NCBI GenBank assembly: GCA_963277665.1
Contig: OY728130.1
Span: forward strand, 427,043,101-427,107,100
Direction: 5' to 3'
Origin: Viscum album
Lineage: Eukaryota > Streptophyta > Magnoliopsida > Santalales > Viscaceae
Length of the DNA: 64,000 nt
Under the pieces are notes generated by a model, which was given only the letters and a program-made list of their open reading frames with translations, made no database searches and was not told where the DNA came from. Position numbers and translations under genes: made by a program. The stretch's first letter is position 1; each line of letters starts with the position of its first letter. This document shows positions 40,201 to 55,352 of the stretch, in pieces.

Positions 40201-42360
40201 ATTTTGAATTTTAAATGTTTAGATTCTTATGTTGGTCCATAATGAATGTAATATTGTAACATAGTGATCACACTGTGATTTTCCATCTTCTATCCATTTA
40301 CAAATGTCAGTAGGGTCTCACTATGAAGGGTAAGATTATTCCATGATGACTTATGGTCACATCCAAATATTGCTGTCCATGAAATCCTGGTGCTTTTAAA
40401 TATTATGTAACTAAGAGTCTAATCTGTAAGGAATATATATCATTGAAAAATAACACATGGATTTAAGAAATTAGAGAGTAATATATTTTAGAATCCATAT
40501 TGACATGTTTCATGGTACCACATTACACTACGAAGGATATGATCGTGCTGTAAATATCATGGTCACAATATGGTAACTAAAAAAGAATATTATTTAATGT
40601 TTTATTGATTCAGATTTGTGGGAGATATATCAGATAATAAAACAAGATCACTAAAGTAATTAAAACACATAAAATATAAATATATTTTCTTTATTGAACC
40701 AAATGCTTTAATTGACATAATAATGTCAATTAGGTATGATTGATTTGGATTTTTAATTTATAATTCAAACTAAACTGATAGTGGTTAAAGGTTGTTTGGC
40801 ATGGTAGATGATATATGAGTGAAAAATGGTAGAGTGTGCAGAGTTCCATGAATTTTTTACACTATGACATAGGAAGAGGAATAAAAAGAAACTCATAGTA
40901 GTGTAGAAGTGTTAATGATATTTTTCAAAATCATATCTTGATATGGAATAACATAGATGTTAATTCTATTGATTCACTTAAATATGATGAAATATAATTT
41001 TCTATATGAATTGATAGTATAGACTATTGTTATTGATTGATTTTTGTAGGATTTATACAATATAAATATTTCTCAATGGATAAGTATAAAGGCTTTTGGG
41101 TTATAAATGGTTGTTATCAGCCATTCTTTTGGTAACAATACATATGTAAGAATAATATAATAAGGGTTTCTACTCATGTGTCGTAATGTAGAGGAAATTA
41201 TTATACATTTAAGATAATTTTTATTTTATCTTTTAAGATAATTTTTGATTATGATAGAGTATGTTACATAATTAAAGATATATATTTTATATAAATTATT
41301 TTTAGAATAACCGTTTCACATTTATTCCAATGATGAGTAGTAGTTCATGTAATGTTTGGTTTTGGGGATCATGTCGTAGATGTAGTGATTAATTATTATT
41401 GGTAAAATATATAAAACCACCATGAACTCTACGTATTTATCTCATGATGTCCTAGAAAATTTAAAAAAAAAATAGATAATCATTTTAATAGGTGATGAAG
41501 GTTGTTGAAATGTTGAAAAAATAGAAAATGATCACTAATTCGATAAATTTTTGTAAATAAACAAATATATTATTACATATTGGTATAATGGTATCCTCAT
41601 TAATTTATATAAGATAACTATTTCAGGTTTCATTTGAACGATACTCTATTGTAATAAATTGGTGTGAAAAAATATCTTCTCTTTGAAATTGAATATGTTC
41701 CTAAATTTTTTCGTATAATGGATGATATAAATTTAGTTAATAAAAATATAATTTTAATATTTTATGGAAAAAAACTATCATATATAAAATGATAAGATGC
41801 TTCCATACCTATAATCCATTGGTTTGGATGTTTAGGAAGCCAATGAATGGTTATATTTCTCATGTGTAAAATGATATGATTACTATAGTTAATCAAAATA
41901 ATATTGAGAATGTGGTAATGGTAAAAATTAAATTATTTATTATCACTCAATGAAGTAATTAAATAAAGCCACGATCATTACGATAAATCAATTATTATGG
42001 GATATTTTAGAAGAAATTTATGAAGAGAATGTGATAGTGAATGAGGATAAATTATATATTTTTAATTGGAAGTATGAATATTTTATATGTGAAAAAATTA
42101 ATAAATTGATGAATTGTTCATACATGTTATTAATGTGGTGACTTCCATTAGTGTTTTGGGAGTAACATATATATATTTTACGATTTTCCCAAAATAATGC
42201 ATATCTTATAGGGAATATTTTATAGAAATGTATAGAGATTTGAAGACTAAGATTCCAAGACACTTATATTGTAAAAAAATAGATTATATTAAAGATTTTA
42301 TTTACTTAAATTTATTTCATTCAATAATTATTATGTTTTAAAAGTCAAACAAATATAAGT
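37296..42360. other. AT-rich noncoding, no recognised feature
   Basis: No protein motif, LTR edge or tandem structure could be assigned. Open frames here (37,288-37,518 on +, 39,580-39,831 on -, 40,051-40,242 on +, 42,018-42,263 on -) are AT-rich and without motifs. A somewhat less AT-rich stretch at 40,260-40,560 is also unassigned. Confidence 0.6.
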
Positions 42361-45300
42361 TAAAAGTAAATTATAATGGTAAGATCCTTTCATCATATTA
42401 CATTCTGAAAAATATGGAGACTAAGTTATATGGTGAAACTTTAGAGGTATTGGGTGAATATAGGGATTATTTTTTAGATTAGTTTTTGTAAAAAGGGTTA
42501 TTTTGGGGGATAAAATTAGATCCTAATGGTTGATCACCAATATTATATCATTCCAGAAGTAGATCACCAATGGTAGATCTCTGGTGATAGTTCAGCAACG
42601 GTAGATAAATCTAGTTATATATCACTAAAGGTAGATATCTAGTGGTAGATCTCCAATTATTGATCATTCAAGTAGTAGATCACAAACTATAGATCTATGT
42701 AAATAGATCAGCAATGGTAGATAAATATTTTTGAAGATCCCAAATGTAAATCATTTTGGTTGAAGGTCACTAATGATATTTATTTGGAGGTAGATCAGCA
42801 ATGCTGGATAATTCTAGTGCAAGATCACAGGAGGTAGACCCCAAATGGGGGTCATTATTATAATATATCTCTAAAGGTTTATTTCTAGTATTATATCACC
42901 AATGATATATCATTTTTTGGTAGGTCGCAAACGGTTGTTCTCTAGTGTTATATCACCAACAATAAATCATTCTAGTGGTAGATCAACAATGGAATACCGC
43001 TACCTTTAGATCATTGGTGTTAGATAATTGTTAAGGTAGGTGAACTATGGTATATCAATAAAGGTGGATCACTAGTGGTATATAATCATAGTTTTGGATG
43101 AGCAATGGAAGGTCTCCCAAGTAGTATATCACAATGGTATATTTATAGTGAAATCATTTTTCCCGAGAATCCAATTTTTTTCTTTTAGAAATTCCTTGAG
43201 GAAAAATTCTTTCAATGATTTAATTAATGAATTTTAAAATAATTTATAGGAGATTAATTATATAATCTATTTCTAAAAATTATATATCCCTTTTAATTAT
43301 CATACTGCATTTATTTGATGATATTCGCCTTAAATTGTCAATTAAAGCCATATAAAATCACGCTGGGTTTAGATCTATTCTTTCAAAAGAGAATAAAAAT
43401 CATCTATTCCTTCCTAATTACATTATCATTATATGGGAGGTTCACATCCATTTTTTTATAGAGTCTTGGATACTGGTTTTTAGTGTTGTTTGGAATTCAT
43501 CCTTTAATATTGTTTTCTCTTGTGTATGTTACCCCTGTTTCTGTTGTAGAAAATTGTGTAAAGATTTTTACTTACGGGTAGGGAATCTCATTCATTTTAC
43601 CTTATTTATATAATTTAGTGAGGGTTTATGGTTTTATCTATGTTGATATGGTTTCATCCCGATCAATAAAGATAAATTAGATATAAAAATTTTTATAAAA
43701 ATTGTATGAGAATGTGAATCACATGTTTTTATAAGAATTATTTTTTATTGATATTGTGATTGTATGAGTGTAATTCCTTGATTAAAATTATTTTGACTGG
43801 TTACTTGTTTGTACTACAGTGGTAATGTTATAGAGCCTATATTTTTCTGATTGTTTTATATCACACTAAAATAAATTGTATAATAAATTATATTTGGAAA
43901 ATGAAATGGCTTCCCTTAGATATATGGTCCATGTGAGAATGAACCTAAAATTAAGATAAATTTGTTAAAAGACCCCAATTCCTAAATCATAAAATTTGTT
44001 TTCTGTGTAAAATGTAGTGTTATAAGTTGTGATATGTTTTGGGAAATAGATTATATATTGTTGTGAAGTGGGGATATAACGGTGCTTTTGGTGTGGTTGT
44101 GTATAAGGGCTGCATAACTTGGTGTGATGTGATGGAAGGTTGAAGTGGATGTGGTAGTTGGGATATTGTGTTTTGTAGCATATGTTGTGTTCTGTTTTGA
44201 TAGTTTCCTCAGTATTATTAAAATTAAAATTTTTAGATAATTTAAGAATAAAAAATAATGATATGTGTCATTTAAATGGTTGGATGTAAAATATGAATTA
44301 ATTGGAATAAAATTGGGTAATTAACTTTACATTTTTAACTGAAATGTGTTGGTAATGAAAATATGCAACATGTGATAAATTCAAAAAAAAGTATGAATTG
44401 ATGTTTGTGGATTATTTTTTAGTGTTTTATATTTAGAGGTGGTAGTGAAATTGGATAACATTGTGATTCTATTGGTACCTTTACTGTTAACCCCTAGGTT
44501 GGGCATGTGTGTAGTTATTATATATAATTTTATTTCATTGTGATTTCCATTCATACCCCACAAATGGTGAGTACTTATTTCCAATAAAAAAATGATTTTA
44601 TTAGTATTTTTTCCAATATCTCATTTGGTGGATGGATGTATGGCCACTCTCTCTTTCTCACTTCCTATTCCAGGCATTACTGAAATTAATTGGCTTTGAT
44701 AACCAGATGTCAAAACTACTAATTTCTAGATGTGTTGTGATTGGATGTTATGGACTAGGTTTCATCAGGTGAGATGAGATTGGGTAGATTATAGTGGTGG
44801 TCATACATGGTTGGAGGAGGGAACGAATTTAATGTCCTTTATATTCTCGATACCCTACTCCCTTGGTTATAATATGTAATGTGATGTGATGGACTATGAG
44901 TCTTTAGGTGAGATTTGATATGATGTTATGGACTCGGTTTCTCCAGGTGGGAGGTGATGTGATGTGTTTTTATTTTCTACATATATGGTGGGAGAACCAT
45001 GATGTTTGTCATTAGAGTGTGAGAGAGACTAATCAGTGGGAAAATATTGAATGTTACTTTATATCGATATTATTATTATTATGTAATTATAAATGGAAGA
45101 ATTATTTGGTGAGTGATCCTTGGTTAAGTTGGGTTTTGGTTAGTTTACATGTTTAAGTGTTTTTTGTTCTATTATTTTCTCATGGGTGCATTAGTTTTCA
45201 CTTTTCACTTGTGCATGAGGGACATTGGTGTTTCAGCTGAGCAAAATTGTATTCTCAACATATATTTATAATACTATATTCAATTACCTTGGAAAACTAT

Positions 45301-48300
45301 ATGGACCATACTTCACATTACTAAATAATTAATTTGGATATTTTTTATGTTTCTTTTTTACCTTTACATTTGAAAATTTACTTTGGAGAATTATATATCT
45401 ATTAGTTTTATTTATACAAGTATTATGGGATGGTTTCTAGGTTTTTTTATATTATTTTATAGAGTTCATTTGTGTTTATTTATCTTATCTCTTAATCTTT
45501 TTTATATTATATAAGGAAATTTATCCCATTCATGAGATTCTTATAAACTTGAGGCTACTCACTAACTCGGGGACTACAAGAGGGGCAACTCATGGGTCAT
45601 TATATCTCTCCCATCATTATTATTTCCATAAAGGGAGGGTTTATGACAGAGAGGTACTTGAGGGTGATAGTTGAGGGATAAGTTGATGATTATTTTTAGG
45701 AATAGTGAAGAATACATTGTTTGGTATGAAAGAAGTGAAATTGGCCTTGGTATGTGACATAGGCCAAAGAAATTATCTAGGACATGGGATATTATCCCTC
45801 CCTCTCATGATCTAATGTAAGGAATATGGGCCTATAGAACAACCACGTTAGGTTGCATCATTGGTAGGGTAGAGTCACAGGAGAGGTACCTATGCTAGGA
45901 TTGATTTTTATTTTGTTTTAATGAAGTTTTTTTTGAGAAGATAAGGTAATTAATTAATTAAATCACAAATTTTATGTGTGTTCCTCTGACTGTGACCATG
46001 TTGGGGTTTCTAATGAACAGTCATTTTTTGATAAATTAATAGTACAATAAATTAAGAAAGATTAAAATTATGGTTATCATGACTAATATTTTTTTGGAAA
46101 AAAAGTTAATGTGTTTAATTTTTTTTCCTTTATTAATATAGAAAAATACATTATTAATTTAATTTTTTTTCAATTTTTATAATTTATAACCTTCCATATT
46201 GATATACTATGATTTGATATTTTTAGAGAAACATGGAATGTGAATTTTGTTGTGAACAACTTTTAAATTTTGAAAACCCATGAAAAGTGTGTTACCTCAT
46301 GTATATTTCATATATGTATGATTTCGGTTTTGAAATATTAATATAATCATATGTTATAAGAATCTGTTAGTATGAAAATTCATGTGTTATTTTTTTCTAT
46401 AATTTTGGAAAATGAAGATAATGCTTTACAAATACCTGTTGAGACTTTATACTATTTAAATTATTAAACATAGTATTCTATTACTCATAATACCTTTTAT
46501 GTGATGAAATAACCATGTCTCACATGTTAATATTTGAGTAGTTTGTTTGAGGAATCATTCCTTACATTGAAAACATTTGTGTTATAACTATGAAAATTTT
46601 AGTATGTGATACTTCAGCATGTGACATGTTTAATATGTTTTTTTAAATATTGAAGTGGAATCCAGATATGCTTATTGTTTCATATAAGCATGTTTTCATG
46701 ATAAATGAGATGATTAATTTATGATTAGGCCGATCATGATATTAAAAGAAACATAGTAAAACAATATGGGTAGTTTTATTATTTTTATAAGAGGTCTTGT
46801 TTTATTTTTAGAATTCTTAAACTTTGATGGATGTGTAACAGGGTATTTACATCGTGCACAAGAACCGCTAATGTAAATTTTTTTGATTGTATTTGGAAAT
46901 GTCTTTCCTCGATATTAAGATGATCCTAGAATTTCTTCTATAAGAATGGTAAACAAGACGCATGTGTCAAATAAAATACAATTATTTTTCATAAATTGCC
47001 TTCATGTTAGAGAAATTTAATCTAAAGTCATGATGTTTCATGATGAATAACCTATAAATATTGAGCATTTATTGTGGTTTCATTATTTATTTATTTATTC
47101 ATTAATGTGTTGATATTTCTTTATAAAAATAATAGGTGTTAGAAACCTTGATTGTGTTGTTATTATTATTGTGGATTCGAAGACCCTTGATTTGGATTCT
47201 TTATCAATATCACATTTTTTTAAAGTATAATCACTATATTTCTGTAAAAAAATGATAGCGATTGTTTGGAGAATCTTGAAATTAATAAGACAGTATTTCA
47301 ATGGACCCCTAAATTTTCTTATTAAGTGATGGGGTGTTCGAATACAATATTGTATATTGGGTTTGTTGTGATTGATCTTATTTTAATGACATGTGTTATC
47401 GCCTCAAACATATGAATACAAAGAACACATTTCCACATCAAGATGTGTTATATTATAAAAAATTTAAAAAACATATGGGTGAGTAAGTTCCTCCCAAAGC
47501 ATATTGTATCATGGTGTGGTAGATGAGTTTCTTTGATTTGGAATCATGAGAAAACTTTACCTTTTTCGATATGTGTGATTTTGTTGGATGTGAAATGTTA
47601 TATAACTTTGTTTCAGGGTTATTCCACTTGTAAATAAGTTTTCATTAGAAAACATGCAAAAAAATTAAATCTTAAAAAAATAGATTGTTCCAACAATTTG
47701 ATTACTTTTATTTCTATATCATGTTACCGTTCAAATTTTTTGACTCTTGTAAAATGATTTTAAATGGTATGGTGTGTATGATAAATTGAGATTAAAAAAT
47801 TATTTAATGATTTCCTGAAAAATTTCAAAGGATGAAATACTAACATTAAGTATAATTTTGATGAAATTTAAAGGGTATAAAATGTATTATTATTTCATAT
47901 GTTTGATATTAAATGGGAGGCATGAGTTTTATAAAACAAAATATTGGCTTTTTTTGACTAAAATATATGGAATTTAGAAATAAAAAAATCTTTTAAAAAA
48001 TTGAAGATAATTGGTGGATGAAAAATAATTAATTAATGACTTATAAAGAAAACTTGTTTGATGATGTGTGTTTTCTGTAGATAGAAAAGGATTTGAAAAT
48101 TGGGTGATTTTGAAATGAATTCACCAATTTAATATGTGAATGTTTGATTGATTTTAAAATCGATTTTCTCTAAAATTAATTAATATTTTTCACATATTAG
48201 TTTAGATTAGGTAATATTTTTGACCTACCATGGGAATGAGAGTCACATATGTGTGCTCAAAATTCCATGTTGTTTAAATCTAGTCTATTCGGATGAATTT

Positions 48301-48754
48301 TTTAATGTCATGATGACAAATGATATGGATTTCCTCCCTTGATGTAATTATTTATTAATGTCATTACCCATTTTTGAGAGGTTTCTCCCCCATGATATTT
48401 TTTTAAAAGAATAGGGTTGATTTCAAATTCTTTTGATTTGTGGATTTTTTCTAAATATATTAGGAAACATGATAGGTATATCATGGGTTGGTTGTTCGAT
48501 CCAAAATTAAATTTTCATTCTATGTTGGCTTTGAATTCTCAATGGTGAGAATAGTTTCAGAGGTATTTGATTTAATGTATTGAACATTTACACATATTAT
48601 TTGTCATGTAATATGGCGATTGAGGTGTTTAGGGAATGTCTATATGTGTTGGGTGAAGAGAGGGAAGAGTTTTGAGGTGTTTTGGTTTAAAAGGTGTTTT
48701 TAGAGGATGAATTTTGATCATGGTGGTATATCTGTTATGGAATATATTCCTTTT
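42361..48754. repeat. Macro-repeat copy A (about 6.1-6.2 kb) with its upstream edge
   Basis: This unit aligns with copy B at many points: 43,747 with 49,912; 44,600 with 50,760; 45,590 with 51,740; 47,340 with 53,440; and 48,640 with 54,780. The start of the unit is taken as the minisatellite at 42,518. A further 150 bp upstream (from about 42,370) matches the ends of copies A and B, so another copy once lay upstream or the unit was cut there. The + strand is rich in G and T. No coding motif was found in it. Confidence 0.7.
42518..43145. repeat. GATC-rich minisatellite array A
   Basis: About 0.6 kb of degenerate 30-bp units with the pattern GGTAGATCACCAAT followed by GGTAGATCATTCTAGT. Each unit is two diverged halves of 14 and 16 bp. 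Confidence 0.85.
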
Positions 48755-49300
48755 GGTAGATTAAAATTGGTAGATCTCTGGTGGTATATCACAAATAGTA
48801 GAACATTCAAGGGATATATCACTAATGATAAATATGTTCTATAGATCTCCAATCATAGATCAATCTAGAGATATATCGCCAATGGTAGATTTCCATCGAC
48901 AGATAACCAATGGTGGATCATTATGATGGCTAATAACCAATGATATATTATTATAGTGGTATATCACCAATATTAGTTCTTTATCAGTAGATCACCAAGG
49001 ATAGATCATTCTAGTAGTTGATCACTGATGATAGATCTCTGTTGATAGATCACCAATGGTAAAACTTTCTTGTGATAGATATTGGATGATATATATCTAT
49101 TGGTGAATAATTAATGGTATATTATTCTAGTGGTAGATCACCAATAGTAGATAACAGAGGTAGATCACCAATAGTATATCAATCTTGTGGTAGATCAGAA
49201 AATATGGATCCTTATGTAAATAAATCAATAATGTTAGATCATTATAGAGACATATTACGAATGGTGGATCAGCCTAGTGGTAAAACCCAATGTTATATCT
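48755..49300. repeat. GATC-rich minisatellite array B
   Basis: About 0.55 kb of the same 30-bp units as array A. Because 30 is divisible by three, one frame stays open (49,114-49,308) and reads a repeating GRSPIV peptide; there is no sign that it is translated. Confidence 0.85.
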
Positions 49301-52300
49301 TTAGTTAAACAATTTTTCAAAGAATTTATAGTTTGTACCTTTTGGAATTTTCTATGATAAAAAATAGATTTAATACAGTACTTGATAGATTTTAAATATG
49401 TTTTAAAGAAGGATTATTAAATCCATTATTTATAATAAATCAATATCTCTTCTAATTTTCATACCATAATGATTTAATGTGATCCACTATGAATATGTAA
49501 TTAATACCATATCAAATACTACCGGTTCATATAGTATCATTTCTAAAGAGAGAACCATTCATCTGTTCCTTCAGGATTACTTTCTCTTAATAGGAGTGGT
49601 TTTGAATCCCTTTTCCCTTATAGTCATGGATCCATGTTGTTGGGGGTGGTTAGAATTATTCACTGAAGGTTATTTTCTTAAGTGTGTTAACCCCCTTTTC
49701 ATAGTTTAGAAAATTGACTAAAGCTTCATTCTTCTAGTTTGTGAGTTCTTCTTCATTTCTCTTTATGTGTATCATGCATATACAGTTTAATTTATTTGTC
49801 TACATAGAGATGGTTTCATCGAAATTAATAAATATAAATTAAATGGTTTAATTAATTTAAGAATAGAAATGGGAAGATGAATCCCATGATTTTACAAAAA
49901 TTATTATTAATATTGATATTATGATTGTATATGCATAATTCCTTATTGAAAATAATTTTTTTGGGTGGCATGTTTGTGGTGTAGTGGTGATGTTATGGAA
50001 CCCCTGTTATTTTGATTGTTTGATATCACAAAAAATGAAATTTACTAATCACTTATATTGAGACAATGAAATGGATTTTTTGGATATACATCCCATGTGA
50101 GAATTCCCCTTAAATAAAGTGAAATGAGAAACATTCCCCCATTTATAAATCTATAATTCTATTGTGTTGTGGAAGATGATGTGGTATGTTTTGCAATGTG
50201 TGTGGTGGAAATGAATGTGATGTGGTTGTTCAGTGAGGTAGTGATGGTGGTTATGGTGTGGGTGTATATTATTACTGAAAAGTTGTTGCAATGTGATGGA
50301 AGGTGGATGTGGGTGTCGATTTTAGGCAGTTAAGTTGTGATGTATATTTTGTTTAGTGTTGTGATAGTTACACAAGTAGTATTGAAATTAAAATGGTTTG
50401 GATAATGGAAGAATAAACTATAATAGTAAATGTTGTTTAAATGGTGGGATGTTAAATATAAATTAATGATAAAGAAATTTCACAATAGAATTTTTTTCAT
50501 TTGAAATGTGTTAGTAATAAGTCAAATAAATTGGTTGGCTTATAATGAGAATATGATTTATGGCTTGTAGCTTATTATCTGGTGTTTTTCATTTATTGTG
50601 GATAGTGAAAGTGGATAACATTATGAGTTAGTTTCTACCATTGATGTGAATAGTTCAGTTTAGCATTTTTATAGCTATTATATATACTTTTTATTTATTG
50701 GTGATTTATGTATGCACCCACCCATTTTGAGTACCTAGATTTGATGACCTATAGTTTTCAGGTTATTTTCTCAACATCGTGGTGGGGGGATTTAGGGATA
50801 GAAACGTACTCTTCCCTACTCCGTAATCCAGGATTTGGTGACATTCATGGGATATTATGGCCAAATGTCAAAAGTTTCATTATCAACATGGGATCTTATG
50901 AGATATGATTTCCCAATTTTCATCATTTTTTATTTTATTGGATGGATAACGGTGGGTAATTTCCTTAATAATTGGAGGAAACAAGGTTTATTTCCATCAT
51001 TTTCACGATACAATACAATTATTATTATGAGATTTCATGTGATGTGATGTCCCATGTGTCTCCAAGAATGATATGATTTCATGTGATTACCCTAGTGTCT
51101 CTGGGATGACTGTGATGTGATGTGTTAGAAGGTATACAAAATGGGTTGGAGCTCCATGATATTTTTCATTTAGGTGTGATAATGAATAATTAGTGGGGAA
51201 GTGGTGAGAATTACTTTTTATTAAAATTCTTCTTATTATTTTATTATACATAGATGTTTTATTTGTGAGATAACCATTGTGAGTTTATGTTTTGGTTAGT
51301 TGACCTCTTTCAGTGTTTTTGGTTCAATTATTTTCTCAGGAGTGCATTTGTATAAATTTTCAATATGTGCCCAAGCGAATTTGGGTTTTCTACTGAGAAT
51401 ACATTTATGCTCACCCTATGTATAAAACCCCAATTTTAGGTTTCTATGAGGAATATGTTGACAAATATAGATATTAATATATAATTGTTTTGATAGTTGT
51501 TTTATTATACTTTTATCTTTAGTTTTTGTACATTACCTTGGAGACATATATCTGAATGAATTTAATTTATACATGCATTGTTAGATGGATTATGGATTTA
51601 TTTTGTATTATTCCATGGATTTTTTTCCATTGATTCATCTTATATCCTAATTGTATTTATATTATAAAGGGTAATTCATCCCATGCATAAGAATTTTATA
51701 CCCTTGGTTCTAGTCTCCAACCCAAGGCCTACTGGATGGGGGCCCAGAGGGGTCGTTATCTCTCACCCCTCGTCATATTGTATTTGGAGGGATGGGTCAT
51801 GGATGAGAGGTATAATAGACAGATGTTTGGGGGATAGTTTGATGTTTTGAGTTAGACACACTAAGTATTTTAGGGGTTGGTGTTGAAGAATTTCCAGTTG
51901 ACCTGTCTGTGTGACATTGGTCAGTGAGACCAGTTATGACATAACATTTTATCCCCCACATGATCTGATATAAGGACTCTAAGCCTATCATACATCTATT
52001 TTAGGTGGAACATATTGTAGGGTAGAGGAATAAGAGAGTTATATGCATCATGATTGATTTTTTATAAGATTGAGAAATGTTTTCTTTTGATAATTGAAGG
52101 TATTCATTTTAATATAATGTGAAATTTTATAATTATTTATCTGGTATTGCCCATGTTTTGGTTGCTAATGAAATATTATTGTGTTATGAATTCATAGAAA
52201 AACATAGAACAAAAGAAAAAAATGATGGTTAACTGGACTAATATTTTTTATTTAAGATCTTTTTTAGTCTTCAATGGGTTATTTACCTTTCTATTATAGA

Positions 52301-54841
52301 GTGATTCTTTGTGAATTAAAATTTGTTTCACTTTATAATGTACAACATGCCCTCATAATTTTATAATGTTTTAAATTGTTAAAGAAACATAAAAAGTGTA
52401 TTTTTTTAATTTGTCTTGAATTTTGAAAACCCTTACGAGTCATGTAACCTCAAGAATATTGGATTTTTTCACGATTCCTTTTTTTAATTTTAGTACAATT
52501 ATATATTGTAAGAATGAGTTAGGTTGAAATTTTTTTAACATGTCTTTCAAATAATTTGAACAATTATGTTCATCATTTAAGGATAATTTTTGATACTTAG
52601 GACTATTTAATTTAATATAATTACTCATCAATAACTAATATGAATTTATATGTGGAGAAATAACATTGTCCCCCTTGTTTAGAAATGATTATATTGTTAT
52701 AGGAAGCATTACTAAAGATAAAAACATATATCTTTTAACTATGGAAATTTTATTATTTGATTCTTGAGCATTAAACCTATTTAATATGTTGTACTTAAAT
52801 ATATAAATATAATCATGTTATACTTATTTCATTATATAATAATGTTTTCCTGATAAATTAAATGATTAAAATATATTTACATTGTGCATGATAGGGAATG
52901 AAACATATTAATAAGACATGTAAAGTATTCATTTTCATGATCAAAGAACATGTTCTGTTTATATAGTTCTAAAAACATGTGGTGTATATAAATGGTTATT
53001 TAAATTTTGCACACGATCCTAGCATGTGGATATTTTCAAATGAAATTAGAAATTTTTTTCCTTTAAAAAATATGAATCTGGAAATTCCTATTAAGGCATG
53101 TTAAGAATCATTAATGAAATAATGCATCTAGAATTTTTCCCTTGATTTGGAAACATTTTAGATATATTTAATTTATAGAAATTATATTTCACTAGTAATA
53201 ACATAAAAATGTCATGTATTTATTTTTATTACATTAATAATTGATTTAGTCGTTATTGTTTTAATATGTCTTTTTGAATAGAATGGTTATTGTTGAATGT
53301 ACTATGATTATTAGATATTATGGAACACTTTATGCTTATACTTTATTAATATCACAATGTATTAAAGGGTTAACTATATAAATTAGATAATTAATTAATG
53401 GGGCTATTTTTAGAATTGAGAAATTAATAAAGATGGTATTGTTCCCAACACCCAAATATTATTATGACGCGAGGGAGGAGTTTGACTATTATCTTGTTGG
53501 TTGGGATTTTTATGATTGATCTTATCTTTTTGTTATTTTTTATGGTCTAAAATATATGATTTGAGAGAAACACATCCCTACATGAAGTTTCATTATATTA
53601 TGAGGTGTCTTAGAACTATATGGGTGAGTCAGTACCTCACAAATAAGACAATATTGCGGTGCATTGGATGATTTCATTTGTTTTGTTTGATTTTGGAATC
53701 ATTATATATGTCTATATGTTTGCTTTTATTAGATAGAATATTTCATGTAATTAGGATTTCACAGGAATTCTCCAGCTAAATATTTCTTTTTGTAAAATTG
53801 TAAAAGAAATTAATGATTGATCAATTTCATTATTCTGACATTATGATTTTTATGTTACATGTCATATATCAAATTTTAGACTCCTAAAAAATTATATTAA
53901 ATTGCATGTTTTGTATGTTGAAATCATTTTATATGGACTTAATAATTTTTTTACTAATTTCTAGAAATATTTTTTTAGGTAGAAATAATGATTTTAGGCA
54001 ATGTTTTCATGAAATAAAATGGGTGTTAAATGATTCATGATTTGTGATAAAATGATTTTAAATGACAAGCAATAGTTTTTTAAAAAATATTAGTGTTTGT
54101 TTTTAAAATAATATATATATAATTAAGAAATAAAAAATTCATTAAAATGAATAATATAGGTGGGAAAAACATAAGAAATGAAATATAGTGAAAATAGATT
54201 TGCCGAAGTGTTTTTGTTGTAAATAAAATATTTATTTAAATGATGGGTGATTTATAAATTCATGTAATTGTTTGAAATATGAGTGATGAATTGTGTTGAA
54301 AATAATGTTTTTCTAATAATTAATTGATATGTATTTTTTTACTTGTTTATAAGTGTTCCCTTTCTTGGGAATGAGAGTAAAAAATGCGTTTTCAAAATTA
54401 CAAGTTTGTTAAAGATTTTTTTGTATGGATGAATTATTCAATCTTGTGATGATATATGAGATGGATTTCCTAACATGATATATTTTATTATTATTGGTCT
54501 TTCTAGGATTCTACAGTATCTCCTCTAGGATATTTTTATAAAAGTATTTTGGTTCTTTAAACATCATTTCCATAGTGTTTTTATTCCAAATATATCAAGA
54601 AACAAGAGAGGTATCTCATGGGTTGGATTTTTTTACAACTATTTTCTTTTCCTTATATGTTGGATTTTAATTCTCAAGGATGAGAATAGGTAGAGAGGAA
54701 TTTTATTCAATGTTTGAGACCTTTTATCTCATTATTTTGTGGAAAATATGGTGATTTAGTTGTTTGAGGAAAATCTATAATTGTTTTATGAAGAAAACGA
54801 GTATTTTTAAGGGGTTTTGAAAAAGAACTGATGCCTTATAG
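48755..54841. repeat. Macro-repeat copy B (about 6.1 kb)
   Basis: This is the complete middle copy. It starts with minisatellite array B and ends where array C begins. It shares with A and C a block containing a GGTTTCATC-type motif (49,810), a block ending GATTGTTTGATATCAC (50,010), the GTGATGGAAGGTGGATGTGG block (50,290) and, with A only because C is truncated, the later blocks. Divergence between copies is high. No open frame is conserved between copies, which argues against a gene. Confidence 0.75.
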
Positions 54842-55352
54842 GAAGATAGATGATACTAGTTGCATATCACCAATAATAGATTATTATAATGGTAGATCAA
54901 TAATGATATATCTATAGATATTGATCACAAATGATAGATAAATCTGATGGAAGATCACCAATGGTAGATCTTTGGTCGTATATCACCATTGGTAGATCAT
55001 TATGGAAATAGATCACTAATGGTAGATCATTATGGTGGTAGAACACCAATGATCAATTTCTATAGTGATAGATCACTATTTGAAGATATTTTTTTTAGAT
55101 CAACGATGGTAGATCATTCTATATAAATATAAACTATTGTATATCTCTATAGGTAGATCACCAATGGTAGATTATTTAGAAAGTAGATCTCCAATGGTAG
55201 ATATCTGATGGTAGATCACCAATGATAGATCATTCTAGTGATAGATAACTAATTAAATATCTGTGGAGGTTGGTCACTAATGGTATATCATTCTAATGGT
55301 AGATTTACAATAGTATATCACCCTTAAAGTATATCATAATGGTAGATCTATT
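54842..55352. repeat. GATC-rich minisatellite array C
   Basis: About 0.5 kb. It shows the 30-bp period best, for instance two successive units at about 54,980-55,040 (ATCACYATTGGTAGATCATT type). Confidence 0.85.

Noticed and set aside
45941..45962. TAATTAATTAATTA run as a regulatory site
   Set aside because: Such runs are expected by chance in DNA this AT-rich.
42518..55352. CRISPR-like array
   Set aside because: The repeats are tandem without unique spacers, strongly diverged, and the genome is clearly a plant nuclear one.
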